A stretch of DNA of 64,000 nucleotides from positions 6,028,001 to 6,092,000 of the forward strand of contig NZ_CP009283.1 in NCBI RefSeq assembly GCF_000758625.1, read 5' to 3'. Positions 1 to 7,828 of the stretch are shown piece by piece. The position numbers were made by a program, and so were the translations under genes. This stretch comes from Paenibacillus sp. FSL R7-0273. Lineage in GTDB: Bacteria > Bacillota > Bacilli > Paenibacillales > Paenibacillaceae. Under the pieces are notes generated by a model. That model was given only the letters and a program-made list of their open reading frames with translations, was not told the DNA's origin and did no database searches. Position 1 is the stretch's first letter. Each line of letters opens with the position of its first letter.

Positions 1-219
1 CGCATACGTAAAGTCGCCCGGCCGGAACAGGAAGCAGCTTCCCTTGCCCACCTGAAAAGGCGTACCGTTGCGCACAACCGTCCCTTCCCCGCTCCACACA
101 TAAAACAAATCATAATTTTGCAGCGGCTTCTCCCTTTTCTGCCATCTCCAGCCCGGTTCACACACAATCTTCGCCAAGGCCGGCAGAATTACAAAAGAAG
201 ACGGCGATGCATGAAGCAT
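1..219 (-). CDS. AraC-type transcriptional regulator, N-terminal part only (runs off the window)
   Basis: The reading frame starts at an ATG (219-217) placed 6 bases after an AGGAGGGG ribosome binding site (226-233) and stays open to the left edge. The 73 visible residues contain FYVWSGEGTVVRNGTPF and GSCFLFRPGDFTYA, which is the small beta-barrel (cupin-like) effector domain found at the N-terminus of many AraC/XylS regulators. Only this sensing half is present; the helix-turn-helix half would lie outside the window, so the assignment rests on the fold of the N-terminal part. The ligand cannot be told. A plain cupin protein without a DNA-binding domain is the main alternative. Confidence 0.6.
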   Translation of the reverse strand, partial: MLHASPSSFVILPALAKIVCEPGWRWQKREKPLQNYDLFYVWSGEGTVVRNGTPFQVGKGSCFLFRPGDFTYA

Positions 220-374
220 AATATTCCCCTCCTAAACGTTGTTCATTGTTACTTTAAATTGGTGTACAGTGGCTATTAGCCGGACGGGCGGCTTAATGCC
301 ACCGGTTCCCGCGAAGTTATATTTACTAAAATAAAAATTCAAAGTGCCTGTCCGGAGTATGGCGTAGTTGCCAG

Positions 375-856
375 CATTGAGTGAATTCAAGGGCATTTGT
401 GCTCTTCATTTCGCTCAATAGCCTGTATTTGGCGGATTCATGGGCATTTGTGCTCTTCATTTCGCTCAGTTGCCTACATTTGGCGAATTCAAGGGCCTTT
501 TTGCTCTTCATTTCGCTCATTAACCCACATTCGGCGGATTCAAGGGCATTTGTGCTCTTCATTTCGCTCATTAACCCACATTCGGCGGATTCAAGGGCAG
601 TTGTGCTCTTCATTTCGCTCAGTTGCCTGCATTTGGCGGATTCAAGGGCAGTTGTGCTCTTCATTTCGCTCATTAGCCTACATCTGGCGGATTCAAGGGC
701 ATTTGTGCTCTTCATTTTGCTCATAAGCCTACATTTGGCCGATTCAGAGGCATTTTTGCTCTTCATTTCGCTCAGTTGCCTGCATTCGGCAGATTCAGAG
801 GCATTTGTGCTCTTCATTTCGCACATTAGCCTACATCTGGCGGATTCAAGGGACAC
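375..856. repeat. 51-bp tandem repeat array 1 (about nine copies)
   Basis: The core GGGCATTTGTGCTCTTCATT recurs at 391, 442, 493, 544, 595, 646, 697, 748 and 799, always exactly 51 bp apart, with a last half unit at 850. Each unit carries a short hairpin: AAGGGCA, a four-base loop, then TGCTCTT, which pairs with one G-U wobble in RNA of the plus strand but gives an A-C mismatch in the minus strand. Because 51 is a multiple of three, both strands stay open (minus strand: a 17-residue repeat of the type EMKSTNALESAKCRLMS). The only start for the minus frame is a GTG at 856 without a ribosome binding site, so coding is doubtful. A related array lies at 36880-37180. Confidence 0.9.
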
Positions 857-931
857 AGGCGTCCGCTTTAGCCGAAAACTTACCTTAAGGGTTACTTACT
901 TAATCAGGTACTTCCAATTCATCGCTGTGTT

Positions 932-1060
932 ATTAAAGGGACTTTTCCCTTTGAGCAGAGCATTTCGGCACGCCGCTGGTACTATTAAGGGGATTTTTCC
1001 CTACACCTATTCAAGCAGCTCGCAACTTGCCGCTGGTGCCTTTAAGTAATTCCCCTTTAC
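932..1060. repeat. Three degenerate repeats with GGGA/TCCC hairpins
   Basis: Units begin near 932, 984 and 1040 (spacing 52-56 bp). Each begins with a form of ATTAAAGGGACTTTTCCCTT, a small palindrome, and the second half contains CGCCGCTGGTAC or GCCGCTGGTGC. The third copy is worn. With array 1 this fills the gene-free stretch from 220 to 1243; nothing resembling a gene was found there. Confidence 0.6.
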
Positions 1061-1243
1061 TCACCAGCCCACCTTAAGCGCACCCGGGCATTAAGGAGCC
1101 ATCTACGATCTTGATCGTTTGTTACTTTAAGGATGTATGTCGGGGCCGAGCTTTGGACGCGGTTCAGCCGGATTAGTGTACCAGCACCGTAAAGCGCAAC
1201 TAATCTGGCTGACACTTTGTTTCTTACCTTTTATAATACCTTG

Positions 1244-3259
1244 TCACGACCGGTTTTGCACATCCTTCCAGGCGTGCAGCAGGCGGTTTACGCCCTCCTC
1301 CAGCGCAGCGGCATCGAGGTGGGCGAATGAAAAGCAGGCCGCCGCGCTGCTCGGCCTGATCCTATACAGCGCAGCGTCGCGGAAGTCTGTGCCGCGCCGG
1401 AGCGCCGCCGCCCGGAAGGCGGAGAATTCCGCATCGCTGCGCAGCCAGCGTGCATACAGATGCAGGCCGGCGTCACCCGGCAGCACCTCAAGGACATCTC
1501 CGAGCTGCGCCGTGAGCAGCTTCCGGAGAAGCTGCGCACGCTCACCGTAAATGCGCGTCATGCGCCGCAGGTGCCGGCTGTACCCGCCGGTACCCATAAA
1601 GCGCGCCAATGCCCGCTGCTCCAGCTGGCCTGCGGGCAGCGGCTCATACAGCGCCTTGGCTGCGGTCACCGGTGCGACCAGCGAAGGAGGCAGCACGGCG
1701 AAGCCCACGCGCAGCCCGAAGAACATGCTGTTGGAGAACGACCCGACATATACGACCCGTTCCTCACGGTCAAGCGCCTTGAGCGGTTCGATAGGCCGTC
1801 CGCCCCAGCGGAATTCGCTGTCATAATCATCCTCGATGATGACAGCTTCATGACGCCGGGCCCAGTCCAGCAGCCTGCGCCGCCGCTCCAGCGGAAGCAC
1901 AGCACCGGTTGGAAACTGGCGGCTCGGCGTTACGAACAGCAGACGGGCTGCCCAATCCTCCGGGACCAGTCCTTCCGCGTCCACTCTGCCCGGCAGCAGC
2001 TTGCCGCCGCTGATCTCTACTGCCCGGCGGATGCCGTGATAGCCCGGGTCCTCAACCACAGCGCAGCTGCCCTGCTCCAGCAAAAGCTGGGTCAGGATCA
2101 CGATGCCCTGCATCGAGCCGCTGAACAGCACGATCTGTCCGGCCCCCGCCCGGATGCCCCGGGTAATCCCCAAATGGGCTGCAATTGCCCGGCGCAGCCC
2201 TTCATCCCCCTGTGGCGGGCAATAGCTATTGAGCAGGCCGCCTCGCTTGCCTCCGGCATAGTTCAGTGCGCTCCGCCACTCCGCATAAGGGAACTGGCCC
2301 GCCTGCATTCCGCTGCTGCGGAAGCTGATGAGGCCGTCCCCCACCTGCCCGTACACAGTAAGCTGCCGCTCCATCAGCCGCTCTCCCCAAGAGCTAAGTG
2401 TGATTGGCGCAGCAGCGGCCGGCCGGTTCCCGTAACCAAGCACGCCCTCCGCAGTCATCCCTCCGCTGACAAGAGTGGAAGCACCACCAGCATCCGACCC
2501 ACTCCCATCGCCATTCCACGGTACAGAGCCACCAGTTTCCGTCTCACTCCCATCGCCATTCCACGTTACAGAGCCACCAACATCCTTCTCACTCCCACCG
2601 CCATTCCACGGTACAGCACCACCAGCTACTCCAGACAACCCCCGACATTCACGGCCTTCCCCAGACGCACGAATCCCGTCAGCAGCATCCGCCTCACTCC
2701 CGCCGCCGTTCCTCAGCACAGAGCAGCCAGCTTCACCGGGCCACCTCCCAAATACACGGTCTCCCTCAGGCGCAGAAATCCCGGCACTACCGCCACTCTC
2801 GGCACTTTCGGCACTCCCAGCATTTCCAGCATTTCCAGAATTTCCAGCATTTCCAGCACTCCCAGCATTCCCATTACCCCCAGCCCCGCTTCCGCCGCTC
2901 ACCTTCAGCACAGAACCGCCCGATTCTCCGTAGCTGTCACGCTCCACTCCAGGCCGGACAAATGCAAGACTTCCGGCATCAGGCCTTTCATCGTCACCGC
3001 CCAAAAAGCCGCCCTCCGAGACAAAGGTGCCGCGCCCCCGTTCTGTTCTGATGTAGCCGTCCGCCAGCAGCATATCATACACCTGTGAGGCCGAGCCGCG
3101 GGACAGCTGATACAGCTCTGCCAGCTTACGGGTTGAAGGCAGCCGTGTCCCTCCAGGCAGCGTTCCGCCCAGAATGGCTGTGCGGAGCGCGTGGTACAGC
3201 GCCAGATATTTGTAATGGTAGATATCCAGATACTGTTCATACGGAAGTATAAAATTCAT
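1244..3259 (-). CDS. MocR/GabR-type regulator with a 200-residue linker and no PLP lysine
   Basis: Residues 1-85 form a GntR-type winged helix (LPSTRKLAELYQLSRGSASQ) and residues from about 285 to the end form a fold-type I aminotransferase domain, the MocR architecture. Family members bind PLP through a lysine in a GSFSK-type motif. Here the motif reads VGSFSNSMFFGLRVGF: codon 1730-1732 is AAC, so residue 510 is Asn, while the EDDYDSEF stretch is kept. At 671 residues it is about 200 longer than usual. The excess is a Gly/Ser/Asn/Ala-rich linker (about 84-284) with GNAGNSG runs and three copies of a 15-16-residue unit beginning WNGxGS. The ATG at 3259 was chosen because the winged helix begins right after it; the open frame continues 22 codons upstream. 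It is divergent from the PPOX gene, a usual position for a MocR target. Confidence 0.88.
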   Translation of the reverse strand: MNFILPYEQYLDIYHYKYLALYHALRTAILGGTLPGGTRLPSTRKLAELYQLSRGSASQVYDMLLADGYIRTERGRGTFVSEGGFLGGDDERPDAGSLAFVRPGVERDSYGESGGSVLKVSGGSGAGGNGNAGSAGNAGNSGNAGNAGSAESAESGGSAGISAPEGDRVFGRWPGEAGCSVLRNGGGSEADAADGIRASGEGRECRGLSGVAGGAVPWNGGGSEKDVGGSVTWNGDGSETETGGSVPWNGDGSGSDAGGASTLVSGGMTAEGVLGYGNRPAAAAPITLSSWGERLMERQLTVYGQVGDGLISFRSSGMQAGQFPYAEWRSALNYAGGKRGGLLNSYCPPQGDEGLRRAIAAHLGITRGIRAGAGQIVLFSGSMQGIVILTQLLLEQGSCAVVEDPGYHGIRRAVEISGGKLLPGRVDAEGLVPEDWAARLLFVTPSRQFPTGAVLPLERRRRLLDWARRHEAVIIEDDYDSEFRWGGRPIEPLKALDREERVVYVGSFSNSMFFGLRVGFAVLPPSLVAPVTAAKALYEPLPAGQLEQRALARFMGTGGYSRHLRRMTRIYGERAQLLRKLLTAQLGDVLEVLPGDAGLHLYARWLRSDAEFSAFRAAALRRGTDFRDAALYRIRPSSAAACFSFAHLDAAALEEGVNRLLHAWKDVQNRS

Positions 3260-3400
3260 CCCTAACCCTCTTCCTCCAAAGTGGACCAATAAATTTAATG
3301 TAAACCGGCACTTTTTTATTGTCAATTTCTGCTCTATGCTAAATAAAATTTTTCCGGGGCAGCGTCAGCTGCCTCACATTAGTGGAAAGGATGATCAGTC

Positions 3401-4015
3401 ATGCGCAGAAAAGAGTTTAAAATCGAACAGGAGGAGGAAATCACAGCTTTTCTCCAGGCGATGAGCTTCGGGTTTCTGGGAACCGTTGATGAACAGGGGC
3501 ACCCCCGGGTGACACCTCTGAATTTCGTATATTCGGATGGCAGCTTCTATTTTCACGGCAGTCATGCCGGAGGCAAAATGGACAGTATCCGCCGCCACAA
3601 GCAGGTCTGCTTCACGGTAGCCGATGAATTTGCGCTCATTCCGTCCTATTTTAGTGATCCCGAGCTTGCCTGTCCCGCAACTGCCTATTTCAAAAGCGTA
3701 ACAGCCTACGGACAAGCTGAGCTGGTTGAAGACCTCACCGAAAAAGCAGCCGTAATGTCACTCTTTATGCAAAAGCTCCAGCCTGAGGGCGGCTATATCC
3801 CGATCACTGCCGATGACCCCAAGTACCGTCCGGGGCTGAGGGCCGTAGCTGTTGTCCGTATAACCCCCGGTGAGCTGACCGCCAAATTCAAATTCGGCCA
3901 GAATCTTAAAGAGGACAAGCGAAACGGTGTTATAAGCGGCCTCACAGAGCGCGGCGGAGTACGGGATGCCGAAACGCTGGAGATGATGCAGAAATTTTGT
4001 CCGTATCATTCTTAA
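3401..4015 (+). CDS. Pyridoxamine-phosphate-oxidase-like FMN-binding protein
   Basis: This 204-residue protein has the split-barrel flavin-binding fold of the PPOX family: FGFLGTVDEQGHPRVTPLNF, then FYFHGSHAGGKMDSIRRH, which in relatives contacts the FMN phosphate, and a C-terminal AVVRITPGELTAKFKFGQN. Such proteins bind FMN, F420 or heme and catalyse oxidations or reductions of small molecules; the substrate cannot be read from sequence. It starts at an ATG preceded by GGAAAGGATG and is divergent from the MocR-type gene, with 141 bp between the start codons, so the regulator probably controls it. True PNP/PMP oxidase is less likely because the C-terminal substrate loop of PdxH is not seen. 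Confidence 0.85.
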   Translation: MRRKEFKIEQEEEITAFLQAMSFGFLGTVDEQGHPRVTPLNFVYSDGSFYFHGSHAGGKMDSIRRHKQVCFTVADEFALIPSYFSDPELACPATAYFKSVTAYGQAELVEDLTEKAAVMSLFMQKLQPEGGYIPITADDPKYRPGLRAVAVVRITPGELTAKFKFGQNLKEDKRNGVISGLTERGGVRDAETLEMMQKFCPYHS

Positions 4016-4139
4016 AGAAATTTTTCGCAAAGTATTCATAAAACGCGGCTTTCCTCAGTGACGGCGGCAGGCGGCGGTGATATAATGTTAGGCAATGTTA
4101 ACGTATATATCCCAGAAGAATACCGGAAGGATGAAACGG

Positions 4140-5447
4140 ATGAATCCACTGGCTGGACAATTGAACGACAACATCAAGGCAGGCAATGAACATGTGTATG
4201 ATATGCTCTCCAATCTCGGTAAAGCGATCTATTTTCCAAAAGAGGGCATTCTGAGCCAATCTGCAGAAGCGGCGGCTCATGCGAAGAAATATAATGCTAC
4301 CATCGGTATTGCTACTGAGCACGGCGTGCCTATGCACCTTGCCGTCATTCAGGATAAGCTGTCCGCTTACAATCCCAAAGACCTGTACGGCTACGCGCCG
4401 CCTGCCGGCAAACCGGAGCTCCGCACCGTATGGCGGGAAAAGATGCTGCGCGAGAACCCGTCGCTTGAAGGCAAATCCTTCGGCAATCCTGTCGTGACCA
4501 ACGCCCTGACACACGGGCTAAGCATAGTTGCCGATCTGTTCGCAGAGGAGGATGATGCCGTCATCTATCCGGATAAGAACTGGGAGAATTACGAGCTCAC
4601 CTTCGGCATCCGCCGGCTCAGCCGGATTGTGAATTATCCGCTTTTCACTGAAGACATGAAGTTCAACAGCGAAGGTCTGCTGGATGCACTGCTGGCCCAG
4701 AAGGACCGCGGCAAGGCCATCGTGCTGCTGAACTTCCCTAATAACCCTACCGGCTACACACCGGGACTTGAAGAAGGCGAAGCGATCGTAGCCGCCGTTC
4801 TCCGTGCTGCTGAAGAGGGAATCAATGTCGTAGTAGTCAGCGATGATGCCTATTTCGGACTCTTTTTCGAGAATTCACTCAAGGAATCACTGTTTGGCCG
4901 CCTGGCTAACCTGCATCCGCGCGTGCTTGCGGTTAAGGTGGACGGCGCCACTAAGGAAGAATTCGTCTGGGGCTTCCGCGTCGGGTTCATCACCTATGCC
5001 TCCGAAGACAAGGAGCTGCTGGCCGCGCTGGAGCAGAAGACGCTCGGTATTATCCGCGCAACGATTTCCAGCGGAGCCCATCCTTCGCAGACCTTTGTGC
5101 TGGATGCCCTGAAATCGCCGGAATTCCCGCAGCAGAAGGAAGAGAAGTTCCAGATTATGAAGGGCCGTGCCAACAAAGTCAAGGCACTGCTGGACAGCGG
5201 CAAATACGGGGAGGATGTATGGACCTATTACCCGTTCAACTCCGGTTACTTCATGTGTCTGAAGCTGAAGACTGTACCGGCTGAGACACTGCGTCTGCAT
5301 CTGATCCACCAGTACGGCCTGGGTACGATCGCCCTGGGCGAGACCGATCTGCGCGTGGCCTTCTCCTGCATTGAAGAAGACCAGCTGGAGGACCTGTTCG
5401 ACATGGTATATGCCGGTATCCGCGACCTGGAGCAGGCCAACAATTAA
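4140..5447 (+). CDS. PLP-dependent aminotransferase, class I/II
   Basis: The 435-residue product has the aminotransferase layout: YGYAPPAGKPELR near the N-terminus, NFPNNPTGYTPG in the middle, VVVSDDAYFGLFF for the pyridine-binding Asp/Tyr, and DGATKEEFVWGFRVGFI with the likely Schiff-base lysine. The phosphate-binding Arg motif WGFRVG is intact, in contrast to the nearby MocR protein. The amino acid used is not predictable. The start at 4140 is preferred over upstream in-frame ATGs at 4095 and 4131 because GGAAGG (4124-4129) lies 10 bases before it. It is separated from the PPOX gene by about 125 bp and ends in its own terminator, so it is probably a single-gene unit. Confidence 0.87.
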   Translation: MNPLAGQLNDNIKAGNEHVYDMLSNLGKAIYFPKEGILSQSAEAAAHAKKYNATIGIATEHGVPMHLAVIQDKLSAYNPKDLYGYAPPAGKPELRTVWREKMLRENPSLEGKSFGNPVVTNALTHGLSIVADLFAEEDDAVIYPDKNWENYELTFGIRRLSRIVNYPLFTEDMKFNSEGLLDALLAQKDRGKAIVLLNFPNNPTGYTPGLEEGEAIVAAVLRAAEEGINVVVVSDDAYFGLFFENSLKESLFGRLANLHPRVLAVKVDGATKEEFVWGFRVGFITYASEDKELLAALEQKTLGIIRATISSGAHPSQTFVLDALKSPEFPQQKEEKFQIMKGRANKVKALLDSGKYGEDVWTYYPFNSGYFMCLKLKTVPAETLRLHLIHQYGLGTIALGETDLRVAFSCIEEDQLEDLFDMVYAGIRDLEQANN

Positions 5448-5458
5448 TAAGCTTATGG

Positions 5459-5487
5459 CAGTCCCGGATTCCCGGGGCTGTTTTTTT
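5459..5487 (+). terminator. Rho-independent terminator after the aminotransferase gene
   Basis: CAGTCCCGG pairs with CCGGGGCTG (one G-T pair) around a four-base loop and is followed by a run of seven to eight T, 11 bp after the aminotransferase stop codon. Confidence 0.85.
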
Positions 5488-5590
5488 GATAAATCCGCCG
5501 GGCACCTGGTTCAGCAGCTGTGCAAAAGCCCGCTTTCGGGGTTATTTTGCCTTCACATGGCATTGGCCTATACACGTTCTTCCCTCCGCA

Positions 5591-5599
5591 CATACAATA
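5591..5599 (+). promoter_or_regulatory. Possible sigma-E/sigma-K -10 element
   Basis: CATACAATA fits the -10 consensus CATANNNTA of the mother-cell sporulation sigma factors and lies 44 bp upstream of the YjcZ-type start codon. A TACAC sequence about 15 bp upstream could serve as a -35 of the sigma-K kind. This is a short motif, supported mainly by the identity of the gene. Confidence 0.35.
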
Positions 5600-5642
5600 C
5601 GATGTACTCAAGTACAACAACACATTCGAAAGGGGAATGAAC

Positions 5643-5753
5643 ATGAGCGAAGAAGTAAGAGGCGGATACGGATACGGCGGATTCACAAGCACTGGTGCAA
5701 TTCTGGTTCTCTTCATCCTGCTGGTTATCATCAGCCGTTCACTCTTTGTCTAA
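5643..5753 (+). CDS. YjcZ-family sporulation peptide (36 residues)
   Basis: The peptide starts MSEEVRGGYGYGG and continues with one hydrophobic segment (AILVLFILLVIISRSLFV), the pattern of the small YjcZ/YosR-like sporulation proteins of Bacillus and Paenibacillus: a Gly/Tyr-rich head and a single membrane helix. The second ATG (5643) is taken as start because AAAGGGG (5629-5635) is 7 bases before it; the ATG at 5637 is too close. It is a lone gene between two terminators. Function in the family is unknown beyond expression during sporulation. Confidence 0.85.
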   Translation: MSEEVRGGYGYGGFTSTGAILVLFILLVIISRSLFV

Positions 5754-5776
5754 CTGAATTTTCTTGATATACAGCA

Positions 5777-5817
5777 AAGAAGCCTTGACGCGGGCGAAAG
5801 TCCCGTCAAGGCTTCTT
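5777..5817. terminator. Bidirectional terminator between the YjcZ gene and ecsB
   Basis: AAGAAGCCTTGACG (5777-5790) is the exact complement of CGTCAAGGCTTCTT (5804-5817), with a short inner stem. It lies between two converging genes and is A/T-flanked on both sides, so it can serve both. Confidence 0.8.
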
Positions 5818-5862
5818 GCTGTATCCGGTTTATCCGGTTATCCGGTCACAGTGAACATTAGA

Positions 5863-7080
5863 CTACAGATCATCATCCGGGTCGGCCGCTTTGCGCTGCA
5901 TATACATCTTGAACAAGAAGGCCAGAAGCCCGCCTGCCAGCAAGCTGCCGATGGCCGGAAGCGGCCGTTCAGCAAGGGTCAGCAGAAAAGGCCAGCCGAG
6001 CAGCAGGGCCAACACAAGCAGGGTCCGGAAAATAAACTGGGTGGTGCTGTCCGCCCTGCTGCCTGCAGGCAGCGGATAGACCGTCAGCCAGAAGGACTCA
6101 CTGTGCAGCTTGCGCAGTGCCGACAGCTGAATGCCGGTCAAAAACAGGAAGAACAGATAGATGCCGGTTCCGGCATAGCTGCTGCGGTTCCACAGGACGA
6201 GCAGCATGCCCAGCACAGCTATCCGCATTACGATACCGAAAACGTCACCGCGGGCAAAGCTTTTGGTCAGCAGGAAGCGGTACGCGCTATCGCGGCGCCA
6301 GGCAATTCCGCTGCCCCAGCGGGACAGATAACGCCGGGCATAGACCCGCTGCTCGCGCCCAGGCACATCCACGAACCAGCCGAGCATCATCAGGGCTCTT
6401 GTGCCCTGGTTCTTCTCGGTCGCGATCAGCCGCTCCCACGGAACGGCATGACGGCCTGGAACACGCAGCGCAGCGTAATAAGCGGCCGCCAGCAGGGCGG
6501 CGAAGATCAGAGCCCGCAGCGGCGGCTGCCACAGCCATGCCGCAATCATTAAGCCCCCTACCGCCCAGCGCAGCAGCTGGTAGCCGGCTGCTGCCGGACG
6601 TGACAGCATTGCGGTCTCCCGCCACAGTCCGTAGCTGGACAGCAGCTTCACTGCAACCAGCAGCAGGGCTGTAAGCAGCAGCGATTGGGGCGAAGCGTCC
6701 GTGCGTATGTACAGCGGCCATAATGTAATGAGGATAAAGGCCATCCGCAGGATTTTCCAGACATTCCCGCTCACCCAGGACGGGGCGAAATACTCTCTCA
6801 TCCGGTGGCCCTGCGGCAGCAGAAAGATCGTATCCGGACTCTGCAGATAGGTCCGGAAGCTGCTGTGCACCGCTGCAGGCAGCAGGAGCACGAGCATAAT
6901 CCAGCGGATCGGCAGATCAGCCGGCGTATCGCGGAGCAGCGCAGTATACCAGGCGGAGAAAACAATCAGCACCATCAGCAGCACCATCGCTACACCGCTC
7001 CTGATTACATATCCCACGTAAGGGATCATGCTGCCCATGAACCGGCTGCGCCGCTGCCGGCGCAGCTCTCTCAAATCCAT
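5863..7080 (-). CDS. ecsB: EcsB-like ABC transporter permease
   Basis: This 405-residue protein is strongly hydrophobic with about eight predicted membrane segments, beginning after a basic start (MDLRELRRQRRSRFMG), and includes SSFRTYLQSPDTIFLLPQ, typical of EcsB. The stop-to-start gap to ecsA upstream is 1 bp, so the two are co-translated. In Bacillus, EcsAB affects protein secretion, processing of membrane-embedded substrates, competence and sporulation; the transported molecule is not established. An ecsC gene, found after ecsB in Bacillus, is not present here. Confidence 0.85.
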   Translation of the reverse strand: MDLRELRRQRRSRFMGSMIPYVGYVIRSGVAMVLLMVLIVFSAWYTALLRDTPADLPIRWIMLVLLLPAAVHSSFRTYLQSPDTIFLLPQGHRMREYFAPSWVSGNVWKILRMAFILITLWPLYIRTDASPQSLLLTALLLVAVKLLSSYGLWRETAMLSRPAAAGYQLLRWAVGGLMIAAWLWQPPLRALIFAALLAAAYYAALRVPGRHAVPWERLIATEKNQGTRALMMLGWFVDVPGREQRVYARRYLSRWGSGIAWRRDSAYRFLLTKSFARGDVFGIVMRIAVLGMLLVLWNRSSYAGTGIYLFFLFLTGIQLSALRKLHSESFWLTVYPLPAGSRADSTTQFIFRTLLVLALLLGWPFLLTLAERPLPAIGSLLAGGLLAFLFKMYMQRKAADPDDDL

Positions 7081-7081
7081 A

Positions 7082-7828
7082 TCATTTCCCTCCCTGCACC
7101 AGTTCGTAGAACAGCTGCTCCAGGTTCAGGCCGCGGAGGCCTGCAGCTTCGGTCATTTCTGCCAGCGTACCCTGGGCAATAACCTTGCCTTGGTGCAGCA
7201 CAATGAAGCGGTCGCAGTAATTCTCAATGGTGGAGAGAATATGCGAGCTTAGCAGAATGGATGCTCCCGATTTCTTCAGCTCCATCATGAAGTCAAGCAG
7301 GGAGCGAATACCGAGCGGATCAAGCCCCAGAAACGGCTCATCAATGACATAGAGCGCCGGGCGGGCCACAAAGGCGCACATGATCATTACCTTCTGCTTC
7401 ATCCCCTTGGATAAATGGGAGGACAGGGTATCCATCTTGTCCTCCATATTGAAAAGTGCGGCCAGCTGCATGCTGCGGGATTCATAATCGCTGCGCTCCA
7501 CGCCGTAAGCCCTGGCGGTAAATTCAACATGCTCGCGGACCGTCATCTCCTCATACAGGAGCGGCGATTCCGGCACAAAGGTCAGCGCGCTGTGATACGC
7601 TTCCGGGTCGCTTCCTCGCGTCTTGCCCTGTACGGTAATCTCGCCCTTGTGGGGCGACATGAGCCCCAGGATATGCTTCATCGTCGTGCTTTTGCCGGCT
7701 CCGTTGAGTCCGATCAGCCCGACCATTTCACCGGGCTGCACCTGCAGGCCGATATCGTGCAGCACCGGCTTGTTCAGGCTGTAGCCGCCGCTTAATCCCG
7801 TAATTTGCAGTACGGGGGCATTATTCAT
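7082..7828 (-). CDS. ecsA: EcsA-like ABC transporter ATP-binding protein
   Basis: The 248-residue ATPase has Walker A GLNGAGKSTT, signature motif LSKGMKQKV, and Walker B YVIDEPFLGLDP followed by the switch histidine in LLSSHIL. Length and the downstream permease match EcsA of Bacillus. The start codon overlaps the stop of the helicase gene by 4 bp (ATGA), so helicase, ecsA and ecsB form one transcription unit. It acts at the inner face of the membrane with EcsB. Confidence 0.9.
   Translation of the reverse strand: MNNAPVLQITGLSGGYSLNKPVLHDIGLQVQPGEMVGLIGLNGAGKSTTMKHILGLMSPHKGEITVQGKTRGSDPEAYHSALTFVPESPLLYEEMTVREHVEFTARAYGVERSDYESRSMQLAALFNMEDKMDTLSSHLSKGMKQKVMIMCAFVARPALYVIDEPFLGLDPLGIRSLLDFMMELKKSGASILLSSHILSTIENYCDRFIVLHQGKVIAQGTLAEMTEAAGLRGLNLEQLFYELVQGGK

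Noticed and set aside
326..856. Minus-strand 176-codon frame through array 1, and plus-strand frames at 381-1049 and 397-726
   Set aside because: All arise from a 51-bp repeat divisible by three; GTG start without ribosome binding site on the minus strand, and no family resemblance.
375..856. CRISPR array
   Set aside because: Units are joined head to tail with no unique spacers, and no cas genes are near.
1460..3088. 542-codon plus-strand frame opposite the MocR gene
   Set aside because: It mirrors the G+C-rich codon pattern and the repeat linker of the real gene; no domain and no start signal.
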